64,000 nt of DNA from NCBI RefSeq assembly GCF_046054195.1, contig NZ_JBEQCS010000016.1, positions 1 through 64,000 of the forward strand, read 5' to 3'. Positions 1 to 9,842 of this stretch are shown here, piece after piece. Each line of letters begins with the position of its first letter. The first letter of the stretch is position 1. This DNA is from Celerinatantimonas sp046054195 (GTDB lineage: Bacteria; Pseudomonadota; Gammaproteobacteria; Enterobacterales; Celerinatantimonadaceae). Below the pieces are notes generated by a model. That model searched no databases. It worked only from the letters and a program-made list of their open reading frames with translations, and was not told the DNA's origin. The position numbers were made by a program, and so were the translations under genes.

Positions 1-703
<703 letters not shown>

Positions 704-749
704 AAAAAATCTAATGTAACGAGTGTGTTAACGGGTGATTCACAAAAAG

Positions 750-776
750 GCGGTGACAAATGTCACTGCTTTTTTT
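750..776 (+). terminator. Rho-independent terminator after fimV
   Basis: Stem gcggtgaca (750-758) and tgtcactgc (761-769), with one G-T pair and a two-base loop, is followed by a run of seven T. It separates fimV from truA. Confidence 0.8.
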
Positions 777-810
777 ATTATTAGCCGCTGATTGTTAAGT
801 GGAAAGTAGT

Positions 811-1596
811 ATGCGTATAGCTCTAGGCATTGAGTATGACGGTTCGAATTATTATGGCTGGCAGCGTCAACAAGAGGTTCCTTCGGTTCAAGAGTGTGTC
901 GAAAAGGCCCTAAGTAAGATTGCCGATCAGAAAGTCGAAGTGTTTTGTGCCGGGCGAACGGATGCCGGAGTCCATGCAACGGGGCAGGTGGTTCATTTTA
1001 AATTGAACTGTCAGCGCCGTCTTGCGGCTTGGACTCTGGGGATGAACGCGAATTTACCAGGTGATATTGCAGTACGTTGGGCCAAAGAAGTCGATGATGA
1101 ATTTCATGCACGTTTCTCGGCAACTGCAAGACGCTATCGTTATATCATCTATAATAGTGCTCATCGTGGCGCAATTCTTGGCAAGGGTGTGAGCCATTAC
1201 CATTTTCCACTGAACGAAACATTAATGCATCAGGCTGGTCAATGCCTGCTTGGTGAACACGATTTTACGTCGTTTCGTGCGGTACAATGTCAAAGTCGAA
1301 CACCATTTCGTAATGTTCACCATCTGAATGTTACCCGACAAGGTGATTTTGTTGTCATTGATATTAAAGCAAACGCTTTTTTGCACCATATGGTTCGCAA
1401 TATTGCGGGTAGCTTAATTGAAATTGGACAAGGCAATCAAAGTGTTGATTGGATGGCAGAGTTGCTTGCGCTTAAGGATAGAAATAAAGCGGCAGCAACG
1501 GCTAAAGCGCAAGGGTTATATTTGGTTGAGGTTGATTATCCATCACAATATGGTATTCCTCACCCACATCCTGGGCCGCTATTTTATCAGGATTGA
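811..1596 (+). CDS. truA: tRNA pseudouridine(38-40) synthase TruA
   Basis: Makes pseudouridine at positions 38, 39 and 40 in the anticodon arm of many tRNAs. The protein (262 residues from this start) carries the family motif CAGRTDAGVH, in which Asp51 is the catalytic aspartate, and the N-terminal IEYDGSNYYGWQRQ that packs the RNA. The frame also has an upstream GTG at 799, but only the ATG at 811 has a purine-rich ribosome site (ggaaag, 801-806) and its N-terminus matches the usual TruA start, so 811 is preferred. It follows the fimV terminator and precedes accD by about 95 bases, as in many relatives. Function is assigned with high confidence from length and motifs. Confidence 0.95.
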   Translation: MRIALGIEYDGSNYYGWQRQQEVPSVQECVEKALSKIADQKVEVFCAGRTDAGVHATGQVVHFKLNCQRRLAAWTLGMNANLPGDIAVRWAKEVDDEFHARFSATARRYRYIIYNSAHRGAILGKGVSHYHFPLNETLMHQAGQCLLGEHDFTSFRAVQCQSRTPFRNVHHLNVTRQGDFVVIDIKANAFLHHMVRNIAGSLIEIGQGNQSVDWMAELLALKDRNKAAATAKAQGLYLVEVDYPSQYGIPHPHPGPLFYQD

Positions 1597-1692
1597 TAAA
1601 CTTTGACGCAGGTGTGCTTTACTTAGTACGAGTGCGTAACGATATATATTTAGAATAATTAAATCTGATAGATAAATGAATTAAGGATTCCG

Positions 1693-2613
1693 ATGAGCTG
1701 GTTAGAGAAAATTCTTCCGAAAAGTAAAAGCGTCTCCTCACGACGTCGGAATATACCCGAAGGGGTTTGGACCAAATGTTCGTCTTGTGACCAAATTCTC
1801 TATCGTGCCGAGTTAGAGAGAAATTTGTATGTTTGCCCTAAATGTGGACATCACCACCACATTGGCGCGCGGGATCGGTTGGAACACTTTCTTGATAAAG
1901 GTTACGAAGAGTTAGGTTCAGAGCTCGAGCCTAAAGACATCCTTAAATTCAAGGATGCAAAACGTTATAAAGACCGATTAAGTGCGGCTCAAAAAGCAAC
2001 CGGAGAAAAAGACTCTGTTGTTGCAATGAAAGGGGCTTTAAAAGGTATTCCGGTTGTTGCATGCGCATTTGATTTTAAATTTATGGCGGCATCAATGGGC
2101 TCTGTCGCTGGGGCAAGATTTGTTCGGGCTGTTGAATGTTGCCTTGCAGAAGGCCGTCCGTTGGTGTGTTTTTCTGCCAGCGGCGGGGCGCGTATGCAAG
2201 AGTCATTGTTTTCGCTGATGCAGATGGCTAAAACGAGTGCTGCGTTAGGTAAATTGCGCCAAAAAGGGCTGCCGTATATTTCGGTGATGACATACCCAAC
2301 CTATGGTGGCGTTTCGGCTTCCCTTGCGATGTTAGGTGACATTAACGTCGGTGAACCTCGTGCGATGATTGGTTTTGCTGGTCCTCGCGTCATCGAACAA
2401 ACGGTACGCGAAAAGCTTCCAGAAGGGTTCCAACGTAGTGAGTTCTTATTAGAGCATGGCGCGCTGGATATGATTGTTGATCGCCGCCAAATGCGCGAAA
2501 AACTGGCTTCAGTGATTGGTAAACTCGTTAATCAAGTTCCAATGGATGAAACAGTAGAGATTGCAGCTTCTGCCGTTTCCATGGAATTTGACGGTGAGTC
2601 AACTGACGAATAA
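1693..2613 (+). CDS. accD: Acetyl-CoA carboxylase carboxyltransferase subunit beta
   Basis: With AccA it transfers the carboxyl group from biotin to acetyl-CoA, giving malonyl-CoA, the first step of fatty-acid synthesis. The 306-residue protein has the expected N-terminal zinc ribbon (Cys29, Cys32, Cys48, Cys51 in CSSC and CPKCGHHHH) and the crotonase-fold carboxyltransferase core with SASGGARMQE and a glycine-rich GGVSASLAMLGD segment forming the oxyanion region. The start is an ATG with aagga nine bases upstream. It is followed six bases later by folC, so the two are probably co-transcribed with dedD. Length and sequence are ordinary for the family. Confidence 0.97.
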   Translation: MSWLEKILPKSKSVSSRRRNIPEGVWTKCSSCDQILYRAELERNLYVCPKCGHHHHIGARDRLEHFLDKGYEELGSELEPKDILKFKDAKRYKDRLSAAQKATGEKDSVVAMKGALKGIPVVACAFDFKFMAASMGSVAGARFVRAVECCLAEGRPLVCFSASGGARMQESLFSLMQMAKTSAALGKLRQKGLPYISVMTYPTYGGVSASLAMLGDINVGEPRAMIGFAGPRVIEQTVREKLPEGFQRSEFLLEHGALDMIVDRRQMREKLASVIGKLVNQVPMDETVEIAASAVSMEFDGESTDE

Positions 2614-2619
2614 TCCAAC

Positions 2620-3879
2620 ATGACTCAAACCCAATTGATGAGCCGGTCTTTAGAAGACTGGCTCAGTTATTTAGAACATCATCACCCAATCGCCATTGAT
2701 TTGGGGTTAGAACGAATTCGGATTGTCGCCCAGCGTATGCAACTCGATTCGCTAGCGATGCCTGTCATCACTGTGGCAGGAACAAATGGTAAAGGTTCCA
2801 CTTGTCGTCTAATAGAGCAACTGCTTTTAGCCAACGGCAATAGTGTTGGCGTATATAGCTCTCCTCATATTCTAGATTATCGCGAACGAGTTCGAATTAA
2901 CGATGGCCTTGTCGATGCCGAATTATTTTGTCAGGCATTTAGCGAAATAGAAAAAGCCCGTGCTGAGATAAGTTTGACCTACTTTGAAGTAGGCACCTTA
3001 GCAGCATTTTGGTTATTTCGCCGCTTTGCACCTGATTTTGTGGTGCTTGAGGTTGGCCTTGGCGGACGACTAGATGCGACCAATATTATCGATGCCAATG
3101 TAGCGGTTGTAACGACAATTGCCCTGGATCATGAAAAATTCTTAGGTAATGACTTGGCTCAGATTGGCCGAGAGAAAGCTGGCATTTTTCGCAGTCATGG
3201 CAAAGCCGTCACTGGCGATCCCCATATTCAATCCAGCGTTTATGAAGTTGCCAAATCTCTTGATTGCGAATTATTGGCAAATGGCGTGAATATTCATGCT
3301 AAGGTAAGTGCTGATGGTCAAACATGGCAATATTTAGGCAGTCAGGTTGAATATTCGCAATTACCCGTGCCCGATCTACCATTAGATAATGCAGTTGCAG
3401 CGCTAGCGGCAATCGAGCAACTTGGCGTAAGCTTAAACCAACCTCTGGTGCACGATTGTATCGCACATTGGCAGCTGGCTGGTCGAATGCAACGCTTACA
3501 AGATGCTCCGGTTGTTTATATCGATGTGGCCCATAACCCGCAGTCAGCCCAATATCTGGCGACTCAACTTAAGCGCCATCAATGGCATGGCAAAACCTAC
3601 GCGGTTTGTGCCATGTTAGCCGATAAAGATAATAGCGGTGCCGTGAGTGAGCTTGACGGTATATTTGATAACTGGTTTATTGCCGGCTTATATGGTGATC
3701 GTGGTGATGACGGCAGTAAATTAGCCCAGGCACTGCAAGGTAAGCCTTTTGAGCGATTTGAACATGTTAATCAGGCTTATGAACATGCCTTAGCAATGGC
3801 GGATGTCTCTGATAGAGTGATCGTCTTTGGTTCGTTTGTGACGGTCGCTGAAGTTTTATCAGCACGTGGAGGTTTGTAG
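2620..3879 (+). CDS. folC: Bifunctional dihydrofolate synthase / folylpolyglutamate synthase
   Basis: Adds L-glutamate to dihydropteroate and then further glutamates to folates, an ATP-using cytoplasmic ligase of the Mur-ligase fold. The 419-residue protein shows the ATP-binding P-loop GTNGKGST (residues 54-61), the SSPHILDYRERVRING-like folate loop, and the C-terminal Mur-ligase motif DVAHNPQSAQ. It lies six bases after accD and ends one base before the dedD start, so accD-folC-dedD reads as one operon. Nothing is unusual in length or motifs. Confidence 0.96.
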   Translation: MTQTQLMSRSLEDWLSYLEHHHPIAIDLGLERIRIVAQRMQLDSLAMPVITVAGTNGKGSTCRLIEQLLLANGNSVGVYSSPHILDYRERVRINDGLVDAELFCQAFSEIEKARAEISLTYFEVGTLAAFWLFRRFAPDFVVLEVGLGGRLDATNIIDANVAVVTTIALDHEKFLGNDLAQIGREKAGIFRSHGKAVTGDPHIQSSVYEVAKSLDCELLANGVNIHAKVSADGQTWQYLGSQVEYSQLPVPDLPLDNAVAALAAIEQLGVSLNQPLVHDCIAHWQLAGRMQRLQDAPVVYIDVAHNPQSAQYLATQLKRHQWHGKTYAVCAMLADKDNSGAVSELDGIFDNWFIAGLYGDRGDDGSKLAQALQGKPFERFEHVNQAYEHALAMADVSDRVIVFGSFVTVAEVLSARGGL

Positions 3880-3880
3880 C

Positions 3881-4459
3881 GTGACATCTCAATTCAAGCA
3901 TCGGCTGATTGGAACCATTGTTCTGGTTGCTTTACTGGTTATTATTTTGCCGGACATCATCGATGGCCACAAAGAGCCGGTTAAAGAACAGTTCAGTACC
4001 ATTCCGTTTGCACCGCAACCGGCGCAAGAAAAACCACTGATGCTTGATTTGAGCAAACCATCTAATGGGGCGACCCAAACAGCTAAAGCTAACGTCACTG
4101 CTGAGCCCGAAGCTGCCTTACCTGCTAAGACCGCTGCGAGTACAACCGAACAATCTGACAACTCTGCAGCATCTGATAAAGCAGATGAAACTCACTCACA
4201 AGGGTTTACTGGAAATGGTTGGATTATCCAACTGGCCACACTTAAAAGCGCTGATAGCACAGAGCGGCTGATGGAAAAATTGCGCAATGCTGGATATCAG
4301 GCGCATAGTTATCCGCAACAACCAGTTGATGGCAAGCTGAACCGCATTTTCGTGGGGCCTGAGCTCTCTAAAGATGCAATGCAAGCAAAAATTGCTAAGT
4401 TAAAAGAGTTGACTGGTTTAAAAGGCTTTGTCAGACATTTTGACCCATTGGATAAATAG
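3881..4459 (+). CDS. dedD: DedD, SPOR-domain cell-division protein
   Basis: Bitopic inner-membrane protein whose periplasmic SPOR domain binds denuded glycan strands at the septum. From the GTG at 3881 the 192-residue product begins with a short cytoplasmic stretch, one membrane helix (about residues 9-27, IGTIVLVALLVIILP), a Pro/Ala/Thr-rich linker, and a C-terminal SPOR domain beginning near GNGWIIQLATLKSADSTERL. An in-frame GTG at 3866 overlaps folC, but ggagg at 3868-3872 sits eight bases before 3881 and the DedD family starts there, so 3881 is chosen. It follows folC with a one-base gap. Confidence 0.92.
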   Translation: MTSQFKHRLIGTIVLVALLVIILPDIIDGHKEPVKEQFSTIPFAPQPAQEKPLMLDLSKPSNGATQTAKANVTAEPEAALPAKTAASTTEQSDNSAASDKADETHSQGFTGNGWIIQLATLKSADSTERLMEKLRNAGYQAHSYPQQPVDGKLNRIFVGPELSKDAMQAKIAKLKELTGLKGFVRHFDPLDK

Positions 4460-4568
4460 CAGACGTTTTTAACGTCTTAGTAACTATTTCAGTAAATTCT
4501 ATTTTGCAGCGCACACTTTAGGTATTTTTCTGATAAAATGCCTTCGTTTTATAACAACCAGCTTCCTT

Positions 4569-5054
4569 ATGAATTGGATTGATTACGTTATTATAGGCAT
4601 TATTGCCTTATCGGCACTGATTAGTTTGGTGCGAGGTTTTGTTAAAGAAGCCGTTTCATTGGCCAGCTGGATTGCAGCTTTTTTTGTCGCCAGCCACTTT
4701 TATAGCGATGTGGCAAGTTATTTTACGTTGATTGAAAATCCGTATTATCGAAGTGGGGCGGCTATATTATGTTTATTTATTGCGACATTATTGATTGGTG
4801 CGTTATGTAACTATGTCTTGTCGCAACTTGTCTCGACCACTGGTTTATCAGGAACAGATCGCGTATTAGGAATTTGTTTTGGCGGTGTTCGAGGCGTATT
4901 TGTCGTTGCTGCTTTGCTATTTGTGTTGTCGTTTACAGCATTAACGAAGACACCGTGGTGGCAGCATTCGCAACTGATTCCAGAATTCACTGTCATAGTG
5001 CAGTGGTTCTTTGAGTTTTTAAAAGACTCATCGAGTCTTTTAACCCCCCCATAA
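4569..5054 (+). CDS. cvpA: CvpA family membrane protein
   Basis: Inner-membrane protein of the CvpA family, named for colicin V production and usually co-transcribed with purF. The 161-residue sequence has four predicted membrane helices (starting WIDYVIIGIIALSALISL) and the conserved GxxRGFVKE segment after the first helix. It is 26 bases upstream of purF, matching the cvpA-purF operon of enterics. The upstream gap has a -10-like gataaaat at 4532-4539 overlapping a weak match to the PurR operator (4538-4553), too degenerate to call. The ribosome site is poor. Its exact molecular role is unknown in the family. Confidence 0.93.
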   Translation: MNWIDYVIIGIIALSALISLVRGFVKEAVSLASWIAAFFVASHFYSDVASYFTLIENPYYRSGAAILCLFIATLLIGALCNYVLSQLVSTTGLSGTDRVLGICFGGVRGVFVVAALLFVLSFTALTKTPWWQHSQLIPEFTVIVQWFFEFLKDSSSLLTPP

Positions 5055-5080
5055 CTCTTGAAGCAAGAAGGAATCCCCTC

Positions 5081-6616
5081 ATGTGTGGTATTGTCGGAAT
5101 CGTCGGCTCAACCCCAGTTAATCAAAGCATCTATGATGCGCTTACTGTCCTGCAACATCGGGGACAAGATGCTGCTGGGATTGTGACTATCACTGATGGA
5201 AAATTTAAACAACGTAAAGCAAATGGCTTGGTTCGAGATGTGTTTGAGTTACGCCATATGCAGCGACTGAGCGGTAATATTGGTATCGGCCATGTTCGTT
5301 ATCCGACCGCAGGGAGCTCGAGCGCAGCCGAAGCCCAACCATTTTATGTTAACTCGCCATATGGTATTGCACTTGCGCACAATGGTAATTTAACGAATGC
5401 TCACGAGCTTAAAGATGTGATGTTGACTAAAGCTCGTCGCCATATCAATACAACCTCTGATTCAGAAATCCTGCTCAATCTGCTCGCTTTTGAAATCGAT
5501 AACCAGCTTGATAAAACGGATAAAACCGGACTTGAAATGCAGCCAGCTGATTTCTTTGCTGCGATTCGTCGGGTGAATGAGCAGACCCGTGGTGCATATG
5601 CGGTTGTCTCATTGGTGATTGGCCATGGGATGCTAGCATTTCGCGATCCTAAAGGGATTCGGCCGCTGATTTTAGGTCGCCGTCAAAGCGAAACTGGCCA
5701 GGTTGAGTATATGGTTGCATCAGAAAGCGTTGCTCTTGATGCGATTGGCTTTGAAGTGATGCGCGATGTTGCACCTGGTGAAGCTATTTTCGTCACTGAC
5801 GATGGCCAGTTGTATACCGAACAGTGTGCTGAAAACCCAAGTTATCATCCATGTATTTTTGAATACGTTTATTTTGCCCGCCCTGATTCTACTATCGATA
5901 AAATTTCGGTATACGATGCGCGCGTTCGTATGGGTAGTAAATTAGGCCATAAAATCAAACAGCAATGGGATGATTTAGATATCGATGTGGTGATTCCAAT
6001 TCCGGAAACTTCTAACGATATTGCTCTGCAAATTGCGATGATTCTTGATTTGCCTTACCGTCAAGGTTTTGTGAAAAACCGTTATATTGGTCGGACATTT
6101 ATTATGCCTGGTCAATCTCAGCGTCGTAAATCGGTTCGCCGTAAACTCAATGCTATTGATGTTGAGTTTAAAGGTAAAAATGTTCTGTTGGTTGATGACT
6201 CAATCGTTCGTGGTACAACCTCAGAGCAGATCATCGATATGGCTCGTGAAGCTGGTGCGAATAAAGTGTACTTTGCCTCTGCATCACCGGAAATCCGTTT
6301 TCCAAATGTGTACGGAATTGACATGCCATCGGCAAATGAACTGATTGGCCATGGCCGTGAAGTTGATGAAATATGTCAGCTTATTGGTGCTGATGGATTG
6401 ATTTACCAGTCTATCGAAGATTTGATAGCTGCTTGTCAAGAAGCCAACCCAGAGATCCGCGAGTTTGAAACATCAGTCTTTACTGGTCAGTACATTACCG
6501 AAGATATCGATCAACAATATTTAGATTATATTGATCAGCTTCGTAATAACGACAGCAAAGCGGTTGCAGCACAAGAAGAGGTCGCAAACTTAGAGATTTA
6601 CAATGAAGATCACTAA
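5081..6616 (+). CDS. purF: Amidophosphoribosyltransferase
   Basis: Catalyses the committed step of purine synthesis, PRPP plus glutamine to 5-phosphoribosylamine. The 511-residue protein starts MCGIVGIVG, so Cys2 becomes the N-terminal nucleophile of the Ntn glutaminase domain after Met removal. Glutaminase motifs include LQHRGQDAAGI and IGHVRYPTAGSSS. The C-terminal phosphoribosyltransferase domain shows the PRPP loop LLVDDSIVRGTTS near residues 369-381. The start is preceded by aagaaggaa. It sits just downstream of cvpA and ends in a strong terminator. Length is normal for the enteric-type enzyme, which lacks an iron-sulfur cluster and propeptide. Confidence 0.97.
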   Translation: MCGIVGIVGSTPVNQSIYDALTVLQHRGQDAAGIVTITDGKFKQRKANGLVRDVFELRHMQRLSGNIGIGHVRYPTAGSSSAAEAQPFYVNSPYGIALAHNGNLTNAHELKDVMLTKARRHINTTSDSEILLNLLAFEIDNQLDKTDKTGLEMQPADFFAAIRRVNEQTRGAYAVVSLVIGHGMLAFRDPKGIRPLILGRRQSETGQVEYMVASESVALDAIGFEVMRDVAPGEAIFVTDDGQLYTEQCAENPSYHPCIFEYVYFARPDSTIDKISVYDARVRMGSKLGHKIKQQWDDLDIDVVIPIPETSNDIALQIAMILDLPYRQGFVKNRYIGRTFIMPGQSQRRKSVRRKLNAIDVEFKGKNVLLVDDSIVRGTTSEQIIDMAREAGANKVYFASASPEIRFPNVYGIDMPSANELIGHGREVDEICQLIGADGLIYQSIEDLIAACQEANPEIREFETSVFTGQYITEDIDQQYLDYIDQLRNNDSKAVAAQEEVANLEIYNEDH

Positions 6617-6640
6617 GCTTTAAAGCTTTTCTTGGATACA

Positions 6641-6670
6641 AAGCCGCCTCATATTGGCGGCTTTTGTTTT
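6641..6670 (+). terminator. Rho-independent terminator after purF
   Basis: Eight-base perfect stem aagccgcc / ggcggctt (6641-6648, 6657-6664) with a T-rich tail. Confidence 0.85.
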
Positions 6671-6764
6671 ACAACAAAGATTAACGAGATAGTCTACATC
6701 CTTTCTTTTTCACTCGCGTGGTTTTTGGTAAATTCATAGTCTATTCCCACTCAATGGAGGTTCT

Positions 6765-7748
6765 ATGACCTTTCGTGCGTTGGTTGTCAATAAGAGTGAT
6801 GACCACTACCAATGTGAGCTTACCCAATTATCCTCTGAGGCTCTTCCTGATGAAGATGTCCATCTTAAGGTCTTATATTCTTCTCTAAATTACAAAGATG
6901 GCTTGGCCATTACAGGTAAAGCTCCAGTTGTTCGCAAATTCCCAATGATTCCAGGGATTGATTTAGTCGCAGAAGTTATCCAAAGTCGTGATGAGCAATT
7001 TAAAGCAGGGGACAAAGTTGTTTTAAATGGCTGGAGCGTTGGTGAAAAATATTGGGGTGGGTTAGCAGAGTACGCCAATTTACGGGGTGATTGGCTGATT
7101 CCTTTGCCGAGCAAACTGAGCGCCGAACAAGCTATGTGGATTGGTACTGCCGGATACACCGCTATGCTCAGTGTGATGGCGTTGCAACAACACCATATTT
7201 CACCGGAGTCAGGACCAATTGTGGTCACTGGCGCTGGCGGTGGCGTGGGGAGCTTTGCCGTTTATCTCTTGGCCAAACTTGGCTTTAAAGTTATCGCTGT
7301 GACTGGCCGAGAATCATTGCATCCTTATCTTAAAGAGCTCGGTGCGTCTGAATTTATGGCCCGTGAAGAGTTAGATAAACCGGGCAAGCCTTTGCAAAAA
7401 GAGCAGTGGGCTGGGGCAATTGATTGTGTTGGGAGCCACACATTGGCGAATGTCTGCGCTCGAACCCAATATGGCGGCGTTGTTGCCTGCTGCGGGCTTG
7501 CTCAAGGGATGGATCTTCCTGCTTCTGTCGCGCCATTTATTTTGCGAGGAGTCACTCTTGCCGGCATCGACAGTGTCATGCGTCCTAAAGCAGACAGAAT
7601 CAAAGCATGGGCACAATTGGCCGAACTAGTCGATGCGAATATGCTTGCTAAAATCGGGCAAACAATTCCTTTAGAACAGGCGCTGGATTATGCACATCAA
7701 TTGATGGATGGTCAGGTAAAAGGGCGCGTAGCGGTTAAAATTGCCTAG
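6765..7748 (+). CDS. acuI: Acrylyl-CoA reductase AcuI / YhdH-type quinone oxidoreductase
   Basis: NADPH-dependent medium-chain reductase without the catalytic zinc, of the AcuI (YhdH) branch that reduces toxic acryloyl-CoA to propionyl-CoA. The 327-residue sequence aligns throughout with this family by eye: SSLNYKDGLAITGKAPV, FPMIPGIDLVAEV, the cofactor-binding VVTGAGGGVGSFAVYLLAKLG around residues 152-172, and C-terminal GRVAVKIA. An ATG with tggagg just upstream gives the start. It is a single-gene unit between two terminators. The reaction is inferred from family membership; other alkenal or quinone substrates remain possible. Confidence 0.88.
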   Translation: MTFRALVVNKSDDHYQCELTQLSSEALPDEDVHLKVLYSSLNYKDGLAITGKAPVVRKFPMIPGIDLVAEVIQSRDEQFKAGDKVVLNGWSVGEKYWGGLAEYANLRGDWLIPLPSKLSAEQAMWIGTAGYTAMLSVMALQQHHISPESGPIVVTGAGGGVGSFAVYLLAKLGFKVIAVTGRESLHPYLKELGASEFMAREELDKPGKPLQKEQWAGAIDCVGSHTLANVCARTQYGGVVACCGLAQGMDLPASVAPFILRGVTLAGIDSVMRPKADRIKAWAQLAELVDANMLAKIGQTIPLEQALDYAHQLMDGQVKGRVAVKIA

Positions 7749-7771
7749 AAATTTTACCAGATGAGATTGGT

Positions 7772-7808
7772 AACGGACTGTTCGAGCTGTCGATTAGTCC
7801 GTTTTTTA
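7772..7808 (+). terminator. Rho-independent terminator after acuI
   Basis: Eight-base perfect stem aacggact (7772-7779) and agtccgtt (7796-7803), followed by Ts. It lies between the convergent acuI and MFS genes. Confidence 0.75.
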
Positions 7809-7812
7809 TTGG

Positions 7813-9183
7813 CTATTGCTGGCTCTTTTTCGCAAATTTAATTCGATAGGTACTGGTGATTATTGCAAAACTAGCAAAGGTTCCTGCGCTAATTAATGCC
7901 GCATGTGTACCGTGACCTGCAAATAGATTAAATAACAAAGCAACTAACGCTGCTCCAGAGGTTTGCCCGACAAGGCGTGATGTGCTTTGCATGCCACTGG
8001 CGCCGCCACTTCGATGGGTAGGTGCTGCACTAATTAAAGTGTGATTGTGAGGAGCTTGGAAAAAACCAAATCCAATGCCACAGGCGAACATGCATATTCC
8101 AACGAAAACTAAAGGGACTCCTAGTGGCAATAATGCGCTGATGACAAGCCCAGAGGCAAAAATAAACATGCCAATCCCACCTAGCAGCCCACCATGGATC
8201 TTATTAACCCAACGCCCGGCTAACGGCGCCATGATGATAGTGCCAATGGGCCAAGGCGTTAGAAGCAATCCTGTTTGAACCTGATCGAGATGTAATACTC
8301 GTTGAAAATAAAATGGTAGCGCCACCATGGCTAACATTTGACTTGAAAATGCCAAAATACTCGTGATGACCGACCAGCGAAACATGGGCAGTTTTAAGAG
8401 ATCTAATGGTAAAAGCGGGGCATCTAAATGCAGTTGGCTGCGGACAAAAACGCTGCCAACAACTATAAATATAGCCAGACTGATTAGAACCCAGCTTAGC
8501 GAAAATTGCTGCGCATAGCCCATCAACGCAAACATCAATGCACCAAAGCTTACCGCATTTAAGATAAGTGCAGAGAACTTAAATTGCTGTTTCCCTTTGA
8601 TTGGATTGTCAGGTAAAAATCGATATCCAATAATAGCTGCGATAATCCCAATTGGGACATTGACCGCAAATAGCCAGGGCCAGTTTGCAATGGATAAAAT
8701 AGCTGCCGCCAAGCTTGGCCCAGCAGCAAGAGAGCTTGCTACAACAAGCGAATTAATCGCCATCCCTTGGCCTAATAACCGTTTAGGATAGATGGTGCGA
8801 ATAAGTGCGGTACTGACGCTCATGAGCGCTGCTGCTGCAACACCTTGCAAAATTCGAGCAATTGTTAATTCAGTGAGTGAACCGGCTTGAGCACACATTA
8901 ATGAGGTTAGTGAAAATATCACTAATCCACACAGATAGATGCGCCGATAGCCAATCCGTTCGCCTAATGACGAAAGCGGTAAGAGCAGCATCACAATAGC
9001 TAGTTGATAAGCGTTGATGATCCAGATTGATGCGCTGTCGGCTATATTTAACGAATGGCTGATACTCGGTAATGCAACATTGGTAATGGTGCCATCCAAT
9101 ACGGCCATTATCAGCCCTAAAACAACGGTGAGCACGGCACCGATTCGTCGTGGCGAGGCAAGACCATCAAACGAATTACTCAT
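7813..9183 (-). CDS. MFS efflux transporter, DHA2 (EmrB-like) family
   Basis: Proton-driven multidrug-type exporter in the inner membrane. The 456-residue protein is hydrophobic throughout with about 14 predicted helices, as in the DHA2 group. The first helix has LDGTITNVALPSI, close to the EmrB/QacA signature with its membrane-embedded aspartate, and the loop between helices 2 and 3 has motif A (GERIGYRRIYL). The C-terminal half includes PHNHTLISAAPTHRSGGASG, typical of the family. There is no adjacent membrane-fusion protein or TetR/MarR regulator, so the pump may act alone. Substrate cannot be read from the sequence. It is convergent with acuI. Confidence 0.88.
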   Translation of the reverse strand: MSNSFDGLASPRRIGAVLTVVLGLIMAVLDGTITNVALPSISHSLNIADSASIWIINAYQLAIVMLLLPLSSLGERIGYRRIYLCGLVIFSLTSLMCAQAGSLTELTIARILQGVAAAALMSVSTALIRTIYPKRLLGQGMAINSLVVASSLAAGPSLAAAILSIANWPWLFAVNVPIGIIAAIIGYRFLPDNPIKGKQQFKFSALILNAVSFGALMFALMGYAQQFSLSWVLISLAIFIVVGSVFVRSQLHLDAPLLPLDLLKLPMFRWSVITSILAFSSQMLAMVALPFYFQRVLHLDQVQTGLLLTPWPIGTIIMAPLAGRWVNKIHGGLLGGIGMFIFASGLVISALLPLGVPLVFVGICMFACGIGFGFFQAPHNHTLISAAPTHRSGGASGMQSTSRLVGQTSGAALVALLFNLFAGHGTHAALISAGTFASFAIITSTYRIKFAKKSQQ

Positions 9184-9579
9184 TACTAATGTACCCCTTA
9201 TGAACAGCTGTGATGTTATTCATCGTTTTTGGTAAGCAGGCAAGATTTGTCGTGCAAAATATGCCCTAACAAATCAAGTTAAGAGCACGGATCATAAAGG
9301 AATTTGTCGGTTCCGTCATATTCTTTGCAAAGCTATTTAAATAGTCGTTGTGTTTTCGCAACGCACTGTTATACTCAACTTAGCTTGAAAGTTAAGTTAT
9401 TTATACCCACCATTTCGAAGTACCCTAGGGTGTGTGACAGCTAACTAGATGTTTAGCTTTTTGTATACTCTAAATCGTCCTCGTCCTGTAGTTGTAAGTA
9501 ATTTGTTGCACTTCTGGCTGAATGACGTGTCTGGTAGGTTCCAGACACAAGTTATATTGTTTTATTGTTAGGAAATATT
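9184..9579. promoter_or_regulatory. Divergent intergenic region with probable long cold-shock 5' leader
   Basis: No gene is seen in these 396 bases between the MFS gene (leftward) and the cold-shock gene (rightward). Just before the cold-shock gene is a hairpin with perfect eight-base arms gtgtctgg (9527-9534) and ccagacac (9541-9548). Cold-shock mRNAs of the CspA family often carry long structured leaders that act as thermosensors; that this leader does so is inference. Confidence 0.4.
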
Positions 9580-9789
9580 ATGTCAAACACAGTGACTGGT
9601 ACTGTTAAATGGTTTAACGAAGCAAAAGGTTTTGGTTTCATCGAACAGCCTAATGGCCCAGACGTTTTTGCTCACTTCAGTGCCATCGTTGGTGACGGCT
9701 TCAAAACTTTGAAAGAAGGTCAACGCGTTGAATTCGTAGTGACTCAAGGTAAAAAAGGCCCTCAAGCTGAAAATATCGTTGCCCTGTAA
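9580..9789 (+). CDS. Cold-shock protein, CspA/CspE family
   Basis: Small single-stranded nucleic-acid binding protein (69 residues) that melts RNA structure and acts as an antiterminator or RNA chaperone. It is a single cold-shock domain with RNP1 (KGFGFIEQ) and RNP2 (DVFAHFSAI, with Ala where Val is more common). The ATG at 9580 has aggaaa seven bases upstream; an upstream in-frame TTG at 9565 is not needed. It is monocistronic, with a long upstream leader and a strong terminator. Which paralogue (CspA, C, D or E type) it is cannot be fixed from the sequence alone, although the N-terminus is most like CspC/CspE. Confidence 0.95.
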   Translation: MSNTVTGTVKWFNEAKGFGFIEQPNGPDVFAHFSAIVGDGFKTLKEGQRVEFVVTQGKKGPQAENIVAL

Positions 9790-9812
9790 TGGTGTGACTT
9801 CGAATTTTTGAT

Positions 9813-9842
9813 AAAAAGGTCGCGTTTTGCGGCCTTTTTTGT
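9813..9842 (+). terminator. Rho-independent terminator after the cold-shock gene
   Basis: Stem aaaaaggtcgc / gcggcctttttt with a four- to five-base T loop and a T-rich tail. Confidence 0.85.

Noticed and set aside
4538..4553. Possible PurR operator upstream of cvpA-purF
   Set aside because: Only about 7 of 11 defined positions match; too weak to call although the location is right.
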